This document shows, piece by piece, positions 24,773-36,197 of a stretch of 64,000 nt of DNA. The stretch comes from Gymnopilus junonius. Taxonomy: Eukaryota > Basidiomycota > Agaricomycetes > Agaricales > Galerinaceae. The stretch spans positions 108,861 to 172,860 of the forward strand of contig JADNYJ010000083.1 in NCBI GenBank assembly GCA_015501075.1, read 5' to 3'. Under the pieces are notes generated by a model, which worked only from the letters and a program-made list of their open reading frames with translations, did not search any database and was not told the origin of the DNA. A program made the position numbers and the translations under genes. Each line of letters begins with the position of its first letter. Positions within the stretch are counted from its first letter, which is position 1.

Positions 24773-25845
24773 ATGAATCTGCACCAGAAGAGAAATTATG
24801 CTGACATCGAAGTGCAGCCAACTCGCTGGGGGACCAGCCCCCCTATGCAATGTAAATTGGCCGTGCACCTTTCACAGGGCCAATTGCCCTCAGTTATTAC
24901 TGTTTTAGTGGACTCTATTCTCGTCGATGCAATTTATGGCCAACATACGAAGCACAAACCATGCCATCAACATCAAGTGCAATCCATTGCGCCCTATCCA
25001 CCTGTCGTTGATGAAAATACAAGAAAAGAAATATACAGAAACTTTGAAATAATGAAAAGCAAGCTGAGTTTTCAGCTCAGTTTCGAAAAATATATCGCAG
25101 TGACTATGAGCTGTACTGAGAAATTAAATTCCTTAGAGGTCTTCAACAATGGGGGAGAAGATACTGGAAGGGTAATTGCATGGTGAGTCTGACCTGTTGG
25201 CATTCTGGGCTTCTGGGGGCTAAACTGTGGTCAAAGGTGCCTCACAGCCTATAGTATGGTAATCCAGGACCATGGTTTTGTGCAGCTTCGCAAGGTCAAA
25301 ACAGAAGGTGGACTTGAATTTGGAATTCTTGCCACCAAGGATATTGAAGCTGGTATCTACCTCTATCAACTTATGGGGGTCATGGCTGCCATACCATTGC
25401 TCCACACTCCAGACTGTCTGAAATAGTCCCCTATTTTAGCCATAATATGGGGACAGAGCCTCGAATTTGGTTTGGGCTGGCTCGCCTCGTAAATCATGAT
25501 TGTAAAAATTCGAGTGCTGAGGTCATTTCATCTTTCTCATCCTTCTGAATTCCAATTCTCATTTCTGTTAAGCAGGTAATTGCCATTCAGGATACTGCAG
25601 CATTTGCTGTTAGAACCACTAAAATGGTGGAAAAGGACTCAGAAATCTTGCTGAATTACGGGCCTGGTTATTTCGACAATCTTCCAACAGGTTGCCCATG
25701 CTGTTCTTGCAAGCAAAAAATAGTTGAAGACTCTGCAACACAAGGTACTTTGTCTTCTATGAAAAGGAAGGATCGAGAAGAAGAACAGAAACTGTCGAAG
25801 GAAGAAAGAAAATTGTTGAAGAAGACGAAAAACCATGAGAATTGA
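24773..25845 (+). CDS. SET-domain protein (possible lysine methyltransferase), right-facing copy
   Basis: ATG 24773 opens MNLHQKRNYADIEV; exon 1 runs to about 25182. After an intron, exon 2 reads DHGFVQLRKVK...GILATKDIEAGIYLYQLMG, the N-terminal SET strand set. A one-base slip near 25415 leads into WFGLARLVNHDCKNSSAEV, the NHxCxxN pseudoknot motif. An intron (about 25525-25576) then joins DTAAFAVRTTKMVEKDSEIL, LLNYGPGYFDNLPTGCPCCS and a basic Lys/Glu tail ending at 25845. Tyr and Cys positions match the SET C-terminal helix and zinc site. It is related to the gene at 21077-22240 and diverges from it. Methyltransferase activity and substrate are inferred from family only. Confidence 0.65.
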
Positions 25846-27640
25846 AAGAAGGGGAAGATTGCGGATTGAGAAAAAATAGCTGATTCTGATAATGCACAGG
25901 TGTAATCCTTAGGTCCTTCAATAGTGGATAGCTTCCCGCATAATTTATAAACCCAGGTTATTTTCTGAATCTTGATTTACACAAATTTGAGATAATTTAG
26001 ATTTAGGTTTTTAATATGTAGCATCAAACGAGACTACCAGTGCAGCCAAGGAGCTGTAGACCAAGCATTCCAAAATATCTGGTCACCCAGGACCCCTGAA
26101 AATAGTAGAGACTCACTGATCCAGAACTCAAATAAAAATTGAAGATTGGTTTCTGGTGGAGAAAATCAATTGCATACTGCACATTCCAGCTCATGCTATG
26201 ATAGATTTATTCAGCAACAGTTTAAAAGTGAGGCTGATGATGAGAACATATAAATCATATCCATGGTATTTGATTGATCAGGGCCTATGTATTTGCTCAG
26301 AATTTCTACTGCATTGGGAGCTGAGGGCGAGTATAGATTGATTTTGAATAATTCAACATATCAGGGGTTTGTAATATAAAGCACCTTAGCATGAAACTGC
26401 AGGAGCAGAACCGGCAATATACCCTCTACAAATTGGTTCAACACCACCTTCAAGACATTCCTCAAGTTTTAGAAGTATAATGGGCTTGGTGGATGATTTT
26501 AAATTTTATTTCTTTCTTATCTTCACTCCAGAAACACATACTCACGATCTCTATTTGATTTTCAACTCATTAATTATATTTCCAACCATCATTCCTGTTT
26601 GCCAGGAATCAGGCTTGTGACAACCAAGGTCTGACAAGTCCTAGCGCGCCCATTCATTCGATCCGGCTGCGAATACTGTGCGGGCTCCGGTATGCTGTTT
26701 GAGGAGACAGCTAAATTAATTAACTGCTGGATCATTTCCTCTAAACATTCCCAGGTCACTGCGCATATGGGAGGAGTCTTTCCCGAGGTCTAGTGAGTCG
26801 GATTTCTTTCTCAATTCCTTAAATCTGCATGGAGTCTTAGCTACACACCCTAATCCTCCTATTTTGCTATCCCTATCTTTTGAAATTATTTCTTCCATTG
26901 ATCCTTTGCTTTTTAAATCATTCCTATTGGTTAGATAGCTCGAATATTCGGTCCGGGCGACGCAAGAGCACGCGTGCGCTTTGGAACTTTGTTTGTAATG
27001 AATTCTCTTAAGTAGGCGAACCAGAGTTCCAAAATCTTACCTCTCTTTTAACTCGAATTCTGACTTTGAGTGAGCAACATTGAGCCTCCCAGGTCTCTAG
27101 GCATGGTCAACACCATCTCCCACAAGAACATTACCTCCTGATTCGCATTTTCTCTCTCTCTTACTCTCCTCTATCACCCCAATTTGTCTTGCACTTGCTA
27201 GTGCATCCGATTTACTTATTTTCAAGCTAAGTATTCCCTCGAATCATTTAGCACTCATTATTCAGTTTATAGGTACATTACTACTAGCTTTCTATGACCT
27301 TTCCTTGTACCTCACCTGAGACCAAAAATCTCCACAACATCAGATGCAAGGGTTGAGCCAGAAAAGAAGATATTTCTTGCTGCGATACATATGGAATTGC
27401 AAGATTACAAAGGCTGATCCTGAGCTCACCAAGCTCGACATCCATCTATATGAAAATAGGTACATTAGACATCATCAACATAATGAGTATTCAGGCCCTT
27501 GTTGGCCGCATCAGGACTCAGGTAAATGGTGGTGATTGGGCTATCATAGACTGGTCACCGGAGTGGTGCTCTTGCATGCGCTGTGTACAAAGAAGATGTT
27601 GACACAGATGAATAACTTAATTACTTTGTAATTAGCGCTC
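25846..27640. other. Intergenic, no gene seen
   Basis: AT-rich with only short frames. The plus frame at 27344-27535 (63 codons) has no recognisable family. Confidence 0.4.
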
Positions 27641-27644
27641 CCAG

Positions 27645-27860
27645 AAAATTTCAGCTGAAGTTTGACTGAATTTAGGTTGAAAGACTTCTGGGATATGGAA
27701 AATTTGAATCTCAACCTAAATTAGGTTGAACCAAGGAGGACGAAATATTCTACAAATATTAGGATGAATCTGATTCATCCTAATTGCAACCCACAGCAGG
27801 CTGAAAGTTGGAACTTCAACCTGCACTAGGTTAGGTTCCAACGTAGGAGTGCTTCTGGAG
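27645..27860. mobile_element. Small palindrome-dense MITE-like sequence
   Basis: Perfect palindromes cluster here: TCAACCTAA-A-TTAGGTTGA (27711-27729) and TTAGGATGAATC-T-GATTCATCCTAA (27759-27783), with AATATT...AATATT between them. AGGTTGAA/TTCAACCT motifs repeat in both orientations across the block, and CCAGAA/TTCTGG occurs near both ends. There is no coding capacity. Element borders are approximate. Confidence 0.55.
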
Positions 27861-28196
27861 GTTAAAGTGATAAATAGAGTGCATTTAGTTAAGGGTTGTG
27901 CTGATCCACATAAAATAGAGGTATGTTGGTAAAGATGTCAATAGATGTGCAGTGCACCAATGAGATGCTGAATCCTGATAGACTAGGGATGTGGGCAGTG
28001 TCCAAGGGAGCCACCCATCATGCTACCACTGTGCCAAGTTCAGCTTGGCCACATGATGGACGGCTCCTGTGCAAACCAATTGAGATATGATATATGAAGG
28101 AGGACTTCATAAACGTGCAAATAGGAAGCTAGAGTGCAAATTCAATGCACTAATCACTGCTTAGATCATCCAATTCTAATGTTGCTCCGAGTTATA

Positions 28197-28888
28197 GCTA
28201 TTTCCAATAATGTTGGCGAAATGTGATTTTTGATCCAAAATCAAAAATTTGAGAAATCTGGACCCATCTGTTTGTAAGGCCGAGCACTCACGCAAATATT
28301 CTGCTATAGACACAAAATTAAGTGATTTGGAATTCTAAGAAGCAGCGCTTTCAGGATATCTAATAAAAAGTGGGAAATTTCAAGATCTGAGAAAAGTCCA
28401 TATTCTCAGCTCAAACATCGACTTTTATCGCACAGCTCAATGGATCGGTCAATTTTCGACCTTCTGACACCAGCGTAGCTGACCCAGACATAGAAGGTGA
28501 GGAAAGAGCTTTCATTGATGAAACATTCCGGTCAGGCAAGACACTTTCAACATTTCCAAGTCCCTTGAAAGCACTAGCAGGAGAAGACTTATTGAGTCAA
28601 GTTAGGATCTGAGCAGTTGTTGTGGGGTTTTCTTCTCTTTCTTCTTTGATAAAGCCATCTGAGAGAGACAGACATGAAAGCGGCATAATTTAGCAGTGTT
28701 AAATACACTAGAGGGCAAAGATTGAGCTAGATTGAGCTTGATTGAGCCTGATCAGTTGACAAACCTGGCTGCTCGGGCCATCTGCATTGTTGTACATTGA
28801 TTAGAATATCTAAAAGTACCTAGAAGTCTTACTTATACTTAGAATTATGGATAAAAAATCACGTTTCACCAACATTATTGGAAATAGC
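28197..28888. mobile_element. 692-bp non-autonomous element with about 46-bp terminal inverted repeats
   Basis: The left TIR starts GCTATTTCCAATAATGTTGG, followed by CGAAATGTGATTTTT. The right TIR ending at 28888 is its complement with about four differences (YGAAAYGTG...KATCC). The interior lacks a transposase. No unambiguous target duplication was found: flanks are TTATA on the left and AATAA on the right. It lies directly upstream of a hAT transposase relic but has different ends from the hAT at 16625. Confidence 0.8.
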
Positions 28889-28949
28889 AATAAAGATATG
28901 TTTTGACATTTTTTATCTTTCTTTCATTCTAATCTTTTATTATTCTCTA

Positions 28950-29640
28950 GATCTTCAAGGATGGAACCCTTTGTTTCTTTCTGGTGACACCCAACCTTGT
29001 GACTGTGATTCCAGCCATGGATCACATTGATAAGGTCTTAGCAACATGCTCAGACTCACCCTATCAATTTTCTCTCGCTATCTGTGCCGCCTTAGCTATT
29101 GGGAAAAATGCTTTGAATAAGTACTACAACAAAACAGATCATTCCGAGGTCTATCATATTTCTATGGGTATGTTTCACCATCTTTTACTATCCAACTGTC
29201 GAGCTGCCTTACCAATATGATTTCACAGTGCTTCACCCTCGACACAAGCTTGAATATTTCAAGAAACACAACTAGGAAGTGCCCTGGATCAACGCTGCAT
29301 GCCAGATCGTTCACAACAAATATGAATGCTCATACGTCCCATTGGCTGTGGAGCAAGGTCCAGCTGACATGGAAGTGGATAACATCAATGAAGTCAGTGT
29401 CTCCTCCATCATACATTCTTCTTAACTCATGCAATTTAATAGGCTTTACCAAGTACTACAAATATTTTTGACAACCTTCCTGAACCTCTGCAGACATGCA
29501 CAACGAACTTGACCATTATCTTGGACAGAGGTGGAGGATGGGAAGGATGGGTTGAAGTGGTGGTATGAGAGACGTGCTACATTCCCTCACCTCTCACATA
29601 TGGCACAGGATTGCCTTTCCATTCCTGGTATGTTCATTCT
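28950..29640 (+). pseudogene. hAT transposase relic (C-terminal half)
   Basis: After an acceptor at about 28950 the frame reads IFKDGTLCFFLVTPNLVTVI then PAMDHIDKVLATCSD and IGKNALNKYYNKTDHSEVYH. An intron (about 29167-29228) leads to LHPRHKLEYFKKHN, stop, EVPWI. The stop sits where the family has Trp, consistent with TGG to TAG. Further right, KDGLKWWYERRATFPHLSHM then AQDCLSIP is the hAT dimerisation region. The expected SERxFSxGG motif after it is absent. It belongs to a different hAT lineage from the complete element at 16625. Confidence 0.75.
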
Positions 29641-30693
29641 CTTATGTTTTGCTGGTCTCTTACTAAATATTAATGCGGTTATCAGAAGAAGAATGCAGAA
29701 GTCATGGAATGCAGAAGGATACTGTTCGTCTTCTCTGAGATGAATGGAGGGATTTCAAGACTTACAGAATATGGCTTAGTCTTCTCCGAAGTCCACGTGT
29801 GCTGAGTATCACCTTCTGAGGGTCTATTCCTGACTGAATTTGCTGTGGCATCCGATATGACAGCAATGACTCTTGAATATGAAAACAGAGGGACTTACAG
29901 TACTTGACAAGACACGTAATTGATTCCGATTCTTGGGAGAATGTGGTCAGGGTTTAACAAGACCGAAGGAGACATGAGGCAGACATTTTGAATTGTAGTG
30001 GTTAGCAATCTACGTATGTCAAAGGAGAAGGAACATTGATTGTCCAGCTGAGCAGATCAGATAGAGAATATCATCTGAGTGTTCTACTTGGAGGAGCTCA
30101 AGTATGTCAATCATAAACTGGGCTGCTTTCAGTGACGTCTTGTCATAACTTCCATCTGGCTTTCTAACCTTGTCATAGATAATCAAGATGTCTCTATAAA
30201 TAAAGTACAAAGGAGACCAAAATATGCTGATCAGAATGAGAATATCCAGCAAGATGCACAGGACTCCTCTCCCTGGATCCTCTAGTCCTTCTTTTATCAA
30301 GGTGTGCCTCAATGTGGTGGTAGCTTTCTTTAGCTTCCAATAACCCCCACCGGCATTTAGGACATCCCACATTCTTGGAAATGATATGGCAGATATGTCT
30401 GATAGAGACATGGGAGGAAAGGTATGTTCCTAGCAGGGTAGATCGGTGTACAACACCGATGACGGAAGTGAAAGAAGATGAAAAGTGGAGTATTTTGGGG
30501 TCATTACGTGCAGAGGACATTGCTTCTGACCAGATCTGAGTATGCACCAACTTCCAGGCATTCCAGAAGTCCCTTAGCTTTGAAGAGGTATGTCTGACCA
30601 CCTACTGTGTGATCTTCGACTGGCTGTGCTTTACTGCTCTTTGAATGTTGTCTGTCATACAGTGCTGCAGTGCCGGTACATCCAGATGGGGCC

Positions 30694-30790
30694 TCAGGAA
30701 ATTTGCATGGCAGCTCACGCACGGTCACGCGCTTGCATGCATGCAAGGCATGCAACTTGCGTGCAACTTGAATGCAACTCACACAAGACT
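30694..30790 (+). repeat. GCATGC/TTGCATG-rich dispersed repeat (family G), copy 1
   Basis: It starts GGAAATTTGCATGGCAGCTC and continues with alternating purine-pyrimidine motifs (ACGCGCTTGCATGCATGCAA, CTTGCGTGCAACTTG). The same start occurs at about 45228 and, on the minus strand, at about 38970. Confidence 0.7.
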
Positions 30791-31377
30791 ATTAAGACTA
30801 ATAGCTTTCAATAGACATGTTCCAATGTATTAGCAGTATTTTTAAAGACCTTTCTCCTTCAACTTATGAGATTCTGGCTTCAGTGAATTGGCCCTAGCCA
30901 CTCTGAGGTCTGTAATAACCTTGGGTGAGGTTTGAAACTTTCCTGGTAAGACTGTAGTGAGAATTTGGAATGTGAAGGGCATCATACTCAATTTTAATTG
31001 CTCCTACACAATGTATCTACCTTTCTAAGAGCCTGTGGCTACAGAGGTTCATCCATAATAATTGTTTTTGTGACTGGGTTGACCTTGGTCTCAGCGTGGG
31101 AACTGCCTGTTGAGCATACATAATTCTTGTCATATCCTTTCCCCCAGGGACCAGTATTACATAGAACTCAGTAGGTCACCTTCTTATGGTCTGACTAATG
31201 CTTATATTGCATAAAATTGAGTGTCCGGTCTCTGGAGGCCAGATACCAGCCTTGCTCATGATGAAAGATAGCAGTGGGAGGTGGCTGTGCATGGCACAGC
31301 CTTTTTCCCAGGCACCACATTGCACAAGCAGAGCCAAGAAGAGTCGGTTCCATCGATGTCCCTTGAGGATGGGACAG

Positions 31378-31465
31378 TGCACTTCCCTCAACTTTTAATC
31401 AGTCAGTTATATACTAAACATAGAGTAGATATAGTAGTATATATAGTTGTAGTCCATTTAGTATG
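31378..31465 (+). repeat. AT-rich repeat shared with 37268-37360
   Basis: TGCACTTC...TCAACTT..TAATC followed by CAGTTATRTAYTAAACATAG and AGTAGAT...ATATAGTTRTAGTC occurs in both places at roughly 85% identity. Nature unknown; possibly a fragment of an LTR or DNA element. Confidence 0.6.
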
Positions 31466-31776
31466 AAGTCCTTGATACTGACCAAATTAGCTGAATCTTG
31501 AAATGAATATTATATTCATTGTGTTGTAAGTACTGATTTGTCTTCTACGATATTGGAGCTACATACTACTGACATATGACAAATCCTGTATGTCAAGTTA
31601 CGAGAGATTTGGTCAAGCCATTGTGCAGTCGCGGAACACTCGCCTGGCTGGCTGCCAGTGGCACGGTCCACGGTCAGGCAGCTCATACTCACTCCCATCT
31701 CACAAGTTAAAGATAACAACCATATATTATTGACTATCTATTACAGTTGTATATACTAACTACTACAGCTACAATG

Positions 31777-33460
31777 CACCCCCTCCGACATGCATGCACA
31801 AGTCAGAGAGGGTGGCGACAGAGGAGAGCAGCACATCTGCAGGAGACATGCCGTCTTCATCAATGACCATGTCTATCTGCCACTGCAGGAGTGGCAGATG
31901 TTCCACATGTAATCGAGGAGGATGGCAACATGGGAGAGGTGAAGGTGAGCACAACTGGCTGAGCAGTTGTGCCGTAGCTGGTGTGAGCTGCAGCTGCCAG
32001 CCAGTCCACCCTCCTCATATATGAGGAATAATCCACCTCCGACTTGCATATGCAAGCCAGGAGGAAGGAGTGTGGATGTGGCAGTGGCGGTGACGACACC
32101 ACCAGGACCAGGCCACACCATCTTTGAATACGCCTCCATAAGGAAGTGTCTCCCCTGCCCCGCATTAATGAGTCAGGAGGAAGGAGGAGGTGAGCGGTGG
32201 CAACACCAATGAAACACCCAACTCGAGAAGGCATCGCGGCCCTGGAACATTGGTACTCGCATGACTGCCTGAGCAGACATGCTAGCAGGTCAGAGGCAGC
32301 AGAAGCAGCTGCTGCTGCCTCGTCCACGTCAAGCTTCATGAGGGAGTGTGTACTCCCTGACGAAGCTGACTAGTCCTCCCCACAACTTGCTTTTGCAAGA
32401 GGTGAGGAGGCAGTGGGATGAGCCGAGGCAGCAGCCATGAAGCTGCCATTCGAGAGGGCAGTTAAGCCCCCTCAACCTCTGCCAAACTCATCAAAGCTCG
32501 ACTGGGGAGCCACCCCAGTATGTTGTCGCCTCCTGGACAAAGCTGATGTACCCACTCCTCCCTTGCTTTCGCAAGAGAGGAGTTGGCAGCAGCATGAGAG
32601 GTGGCAGCTGTAGCAACAGCTGCCAGTTGAAAGGGCATTCGAGCCCTCTTGACCCTCTTCGTGTCTGTGCATGCTTGTGTAGGGAATCACCCCATACACG
32701 AGCAAGCAAATCCACCTCTGACTCGCGCTTGCAGTGAGGGAGGTGGTGTCATCCATCGAGGGGAGCGGCAGCTGAGGAAGGGGAACCAGGAGCATGAAAG
32801 ACTGCCAAAGCAGCCCTCCATGCCCTGGGTGTTGAATAAATCCTCGAGCAGGGTTTCCCCATGCTCGAGGTGATGGAAAACCGACCTCTCAGCTCGCGCT
32901 TGCTGTGAGGAGGGGTGGTGTGTCAAAGTCAAGGTCAGTGGGCATCGCCAGCCCTGGTGTTCAGCCTTTCGAGCTCGATTTCCATCCAAGCTGGAGTGTA
33001 TACTCCAAGCATAAATGGAAATCCATCCAACTTGCGCTTGGAGCAAGGGAGGGAGGGCAGAGGGGCGAGAGGGAGACAGTGGCATCACCAGAATGCCTAA
33101 AGTACCTATAAAGGACATTAGCATTTGAAAACAGGAGAAAATGAAAATGCCTGTTCTTGCATACCAGGCCGGGTCTCCCACAGCAAGGGTCTCCCCTGCT
33201 TGTCCAGCCCCCTTCCACCTGAGAATACCTGCCCACATCCCTCAGAAGAGGGGAGGGGCTCATGGCCGTGCCAGAGAGAGTGAGAAGATGGGATGGAGGG
33301 GAGTCGTGAGGTCGTGAAGTGGTGGAGGAGAAGGAAGAGGCACAGACATGTTCCCTTGCCCTTCCTCACTCCCCTGCCATCCAACATTGAGAGTACAGAC
33401 TCTCGCATTCGACAGTAGCCATGTGCATGCATCGAGGAGTATAGACTCCTCCTGTGCATT
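31777..33460. repeat. Array of about 165-bp units, each with two hairpins (families B and A)
   Basis: A-type hairpins (Y-rich arm, CTTGC..GCAAG-like centre, R-rich GAGGAGG arm) lie at 31777-31815, 32033-32067, about 32152-32190 (degenerate), 32374-32410, 32551-32586, 32712-32746, 32881-32918 and 33023-33056. Just upstream of most sits a B-type hairpin with its own arm sequence: 31874-31898 (ATCTGCCAC...), 32013-32026 (CCTCATATATGAGG), 32331-32367, 32501-32519 (ACTGGGG..CCCCAGT), 32673-32707, 32842-32870 (CCTCGAGC...GCTCGAGG) and 32977-33023. Further B-like hairpins are at 33389-33404 and 33434-33451. Arm sequences differ between units yet remain complementary. Frames crossing the array are interrupted, so it is not treated as coding. 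Confidence 0.75.
33160..33290. repeat. Conserved cassette of palindrome family A (copy 2 of 3)
   Basis: It shares with 23440-23570 and 46790-46920 a layout of TCCAGCC, a short variable part, GCCCACATCNYTC, a palindromic centre, GAGGGGAGGGGC, and GAGAGNG..GA at the right end. The three copies are diverged but collinear. Confidence 0.6.
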
Positions 33461-33859
33461 GGCGTCGGCATTGCCACAGGGGGGGTGCCATTCCATCTCC
33501 CTCACAGCACCCTCGACTCACTGGTTCTTCCTTTAAATACCACATACCTTTCTCAATATAGCACGTACCTATGAATATATGATTCCAACTTGCTTCTGGC
33601 CAGACGGCGGCTCATCGTGAGACAAGGCACATCACTAATGCCTCATACAACAGTAGACGGTGGCTCGTCGTGAGACAAGGTGCGTCACACTGAGGGGACG
33701 TGGTGGTGGTGCCCCATCAAAGGGTTTCAGAGGCGCATTCCCATGCAGGACATCAACAATGTCATGTGACCATTTCGAAGGAATGTCAGTTTTGATAAGA
33801 TATCACTGGCCATCTCATCTCCCACTCACCATGATGACAATCTACCACAAACGCACAGC

Positions 33860-35737
33860 TGTTGATAGATACACCATTCCTGGAGAGACTTTATGCAAGC
33901 AGTTCTCAATCACTTTCTTGTCTCATGCCTGACACTTGGCGTCTAGTTTCTAACCAGAACCTCGATCTACTGAGTGTCCCTTGGTCCGACGAGACTTTCA
34001 TGGATCAAGGATATTTCGATGAAGAGATCAATGAAGCCTTATTCCAGGAGGCTATTGAGCGACCCAACAAGCACTCCCAAAGTGAAAGCACACTGATAAG
34101 CCCTGAGCAAAGGATCATCAGATCCATTATAGCCTCTTGGCCTGCCAAACCTTTGAAAAGCACGTAGAGGCTTGCACCAATATCTGCGGGTTCCAATTCT
34201 TATTCTGGGAGGATTATAAGTATACCTCTTGACTTCAATGTGAGCATATCTCTGAATTTGAGAGTTTGAAGGCACAATTGACTGGAATGCAGAGCATGAG
34301 CCCTAGCATCATCCTTCTCTATTTCTTTATTCTGATGCATTTGCCCAGGACACCAAATGGTGGTCTGTTTATTCCATGTTTAATTCTGCAATGGGCAGAA
34401 AAGATGTTATGCCTGAGGCACAGTGAGATTTCACAACTGGCCTTGCTCATCGCAAGGAGCTGAAAAAAATTCACAATGCTGGTATAAAAATGCGCAAACA
34501 TGCGATATACATAGGTGTAGAATGGTCAGAAGAGCCCATACCACCCAATAGGCATGTTATTGAAACTCATGAGCTTCTCGAGGCTGGACTAAAAACAGGG
34601 CTCTTCACCAATCGTGATGGAGGAAATTACATCCTTTTGGAGGACAAAGTTCACAGAATCTGTTCCCCTGCCAATCGAGACATGCCTATATTCATTGTCA
34701 TCTGGGTGAAAGATGGCCCAGATGATATGAACTATTCTGAAGAGAAAGAGGTGCATCTATATCCTACCCTTCTGCAAGTCGCTCACCTGTTCTCACCTAG
34801 ATTGGAGCTGTAGCATACAACCCTCACAAGTTCACAGCAGAGCTGTCCATTGACAAAGATGTCACAAAGATTGAACAAGATCAAGGGTTTAAAATATTTT
34901 CATGCATGCAGTTTTCACATCAAGTTCTTGTACTACTGAGAACCAGTCTAGTTCATGAAGCTGGGTCCATCGCACCAGCATTATCACCGGAGGTGCTATG
35001 GTCAAGTCTGTTGGACCCCATGCAACCAACACCAAGCTGTGGGATAGTATCTATCTCAAGGACGATACCATCATTGATGAAGACGAGTGCCTCTTGAGTA
35101 CAGACATCAACATATGTGAGTTTGTGGCTCATCAGTCTTACTGTACTCATATTTTACTAGTCATTCAAGCACATTACTATGCACTCTTATCGGGCACTAT
35201 GCCTATGTATGCCAAACAAGTGATGGTGGGTCATAACATGTCTTTGACCAGTGTCCATCTAAATACCCCTGTAGGCGATTGCCCAGTCAAACTTAATGAA
35301 CAGGCTTGGAGTCCCCTCCATGTCTCACTTCCATGCTTTCAACTACTCTGCCTCTTCGCATCTCGAAAAAGATGACAGTCCTTCCATTGGATGGGTGGCA
35401 AGGAGACCACAGGGCATGAGTTAGTAATCTCCCATCTCAGTCCCGTTAAATAAATATTTTCCCTGATTAGATGCATTGGAATACTGCCAATTTCTTTTGG
35501 TCCAAATACCATCTTGTTCTTGAGATGCAGGAGGGAATGTACTGGTGGTGGAGCGCCATGGACAATGAGCATGGAACAACCATGAACCATCAGGCTATTC
35601 TGGCTGGTAAGGCCAAACCGACATGGGGCAAAATTAAGGCAGCACAGAATGAAGGTCAGTGGACATCTGTTACCGTTCTGCCCAAGAGCATCAATAAAGC
35701 TGCCAAAATTGTCAATCGTTCAAGTGCAGATATTTAG
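33860..35737 (+). CDS. Unknown multi-exon protein, probably partly decayed
   Basis: I do not recognise the family. Consistent pieces are NLDLLSVPWSDETFMDQGYF and acidic/polar continuation (33930-34160), then KHVEACTNICGFQFLFWEDY (34155-34215). Next are TKWWSVYSMFNSAMGRKDVM followed by one in-frame stop (about 34425), MRKHAIYIGVEWSEEPIPP (34490) and AGLKTGLFTNRDGGNYILLE. After a possible short intron comes IGAVAYNPHKFTAELSIDKD, then GGAMVKSVGPHATNTKLWDS and IYLKDDTIIDEDECLLSTDI (34990-35110). A tail at 35471-35737 follows. Collinear open segments joined by plausible introns suggest a real gene rather than chance frames. Localisation and function cannot be inferred. Confidence 0.4.
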
Positions 35738-36197
35738 ATTATATATGAACAAGATGATCCTTTCATTTTTCATATGTGAAGCCAATTTGTGCAGTTATGT
35801 CACACATGTGACATAGATGAGCTTGAACAAAGAAGCAAAGTAGAAATAATTATGATGCTTTTACATAAGTAAAACATCATTCTTTTAGAGGATGTTCTTG
35901 TAATGCTCTGTGATCCCACAGCATCTCAACATGTCTGCAATCAGGACAATGGCATGCTTGTTCAGCTTGGTCTGGCTCTGCAGTCAAGCCGATGGCGTCC
36001 TTGTCCAGCTTTATCCGGCATATTCGCCATGTTGTCTTTTTCTTCAACAAACCATTGATTCTTGTCATGGCGGTATTCTGTGTTTGTTGTTAAATTTTAC
36101 TGCTGTGAAACTTATTTTGTACATATAAATATTAATGGGTTTGTTTGGTGGAAATATGTTTTTGTAAGATGGCTGTGAATGGAGCCCTAGTGCAAGG

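Larger units (their letters stand above)
29641..31776. other. Intergenic with repeats; one unassigned minus-strand frame
   Basis: A minus-strand frame at 30019-30411 (130 codons) is open but unrecognised. The stretch contains a GCATGC-rich repeat (30694-30790) and one copy of a repeat shared with 37268-37360 (31378-31465). Confidence 0.45.

Noticed and set aside
31777..33460. CRISPR-like array of regularly spaced palindromes
   Set aside because: The repeats are not near-identical, spacing varies (142-177 bp), no cas genes are present, and the context is eukaryotic.
31860..33500. Several 60-180 codon frames on both strands in the palindrome array
   Set aside because: Overlapping frames on opposite strands follow the Y-rich and R-rich arms; none shows a conserved domain.
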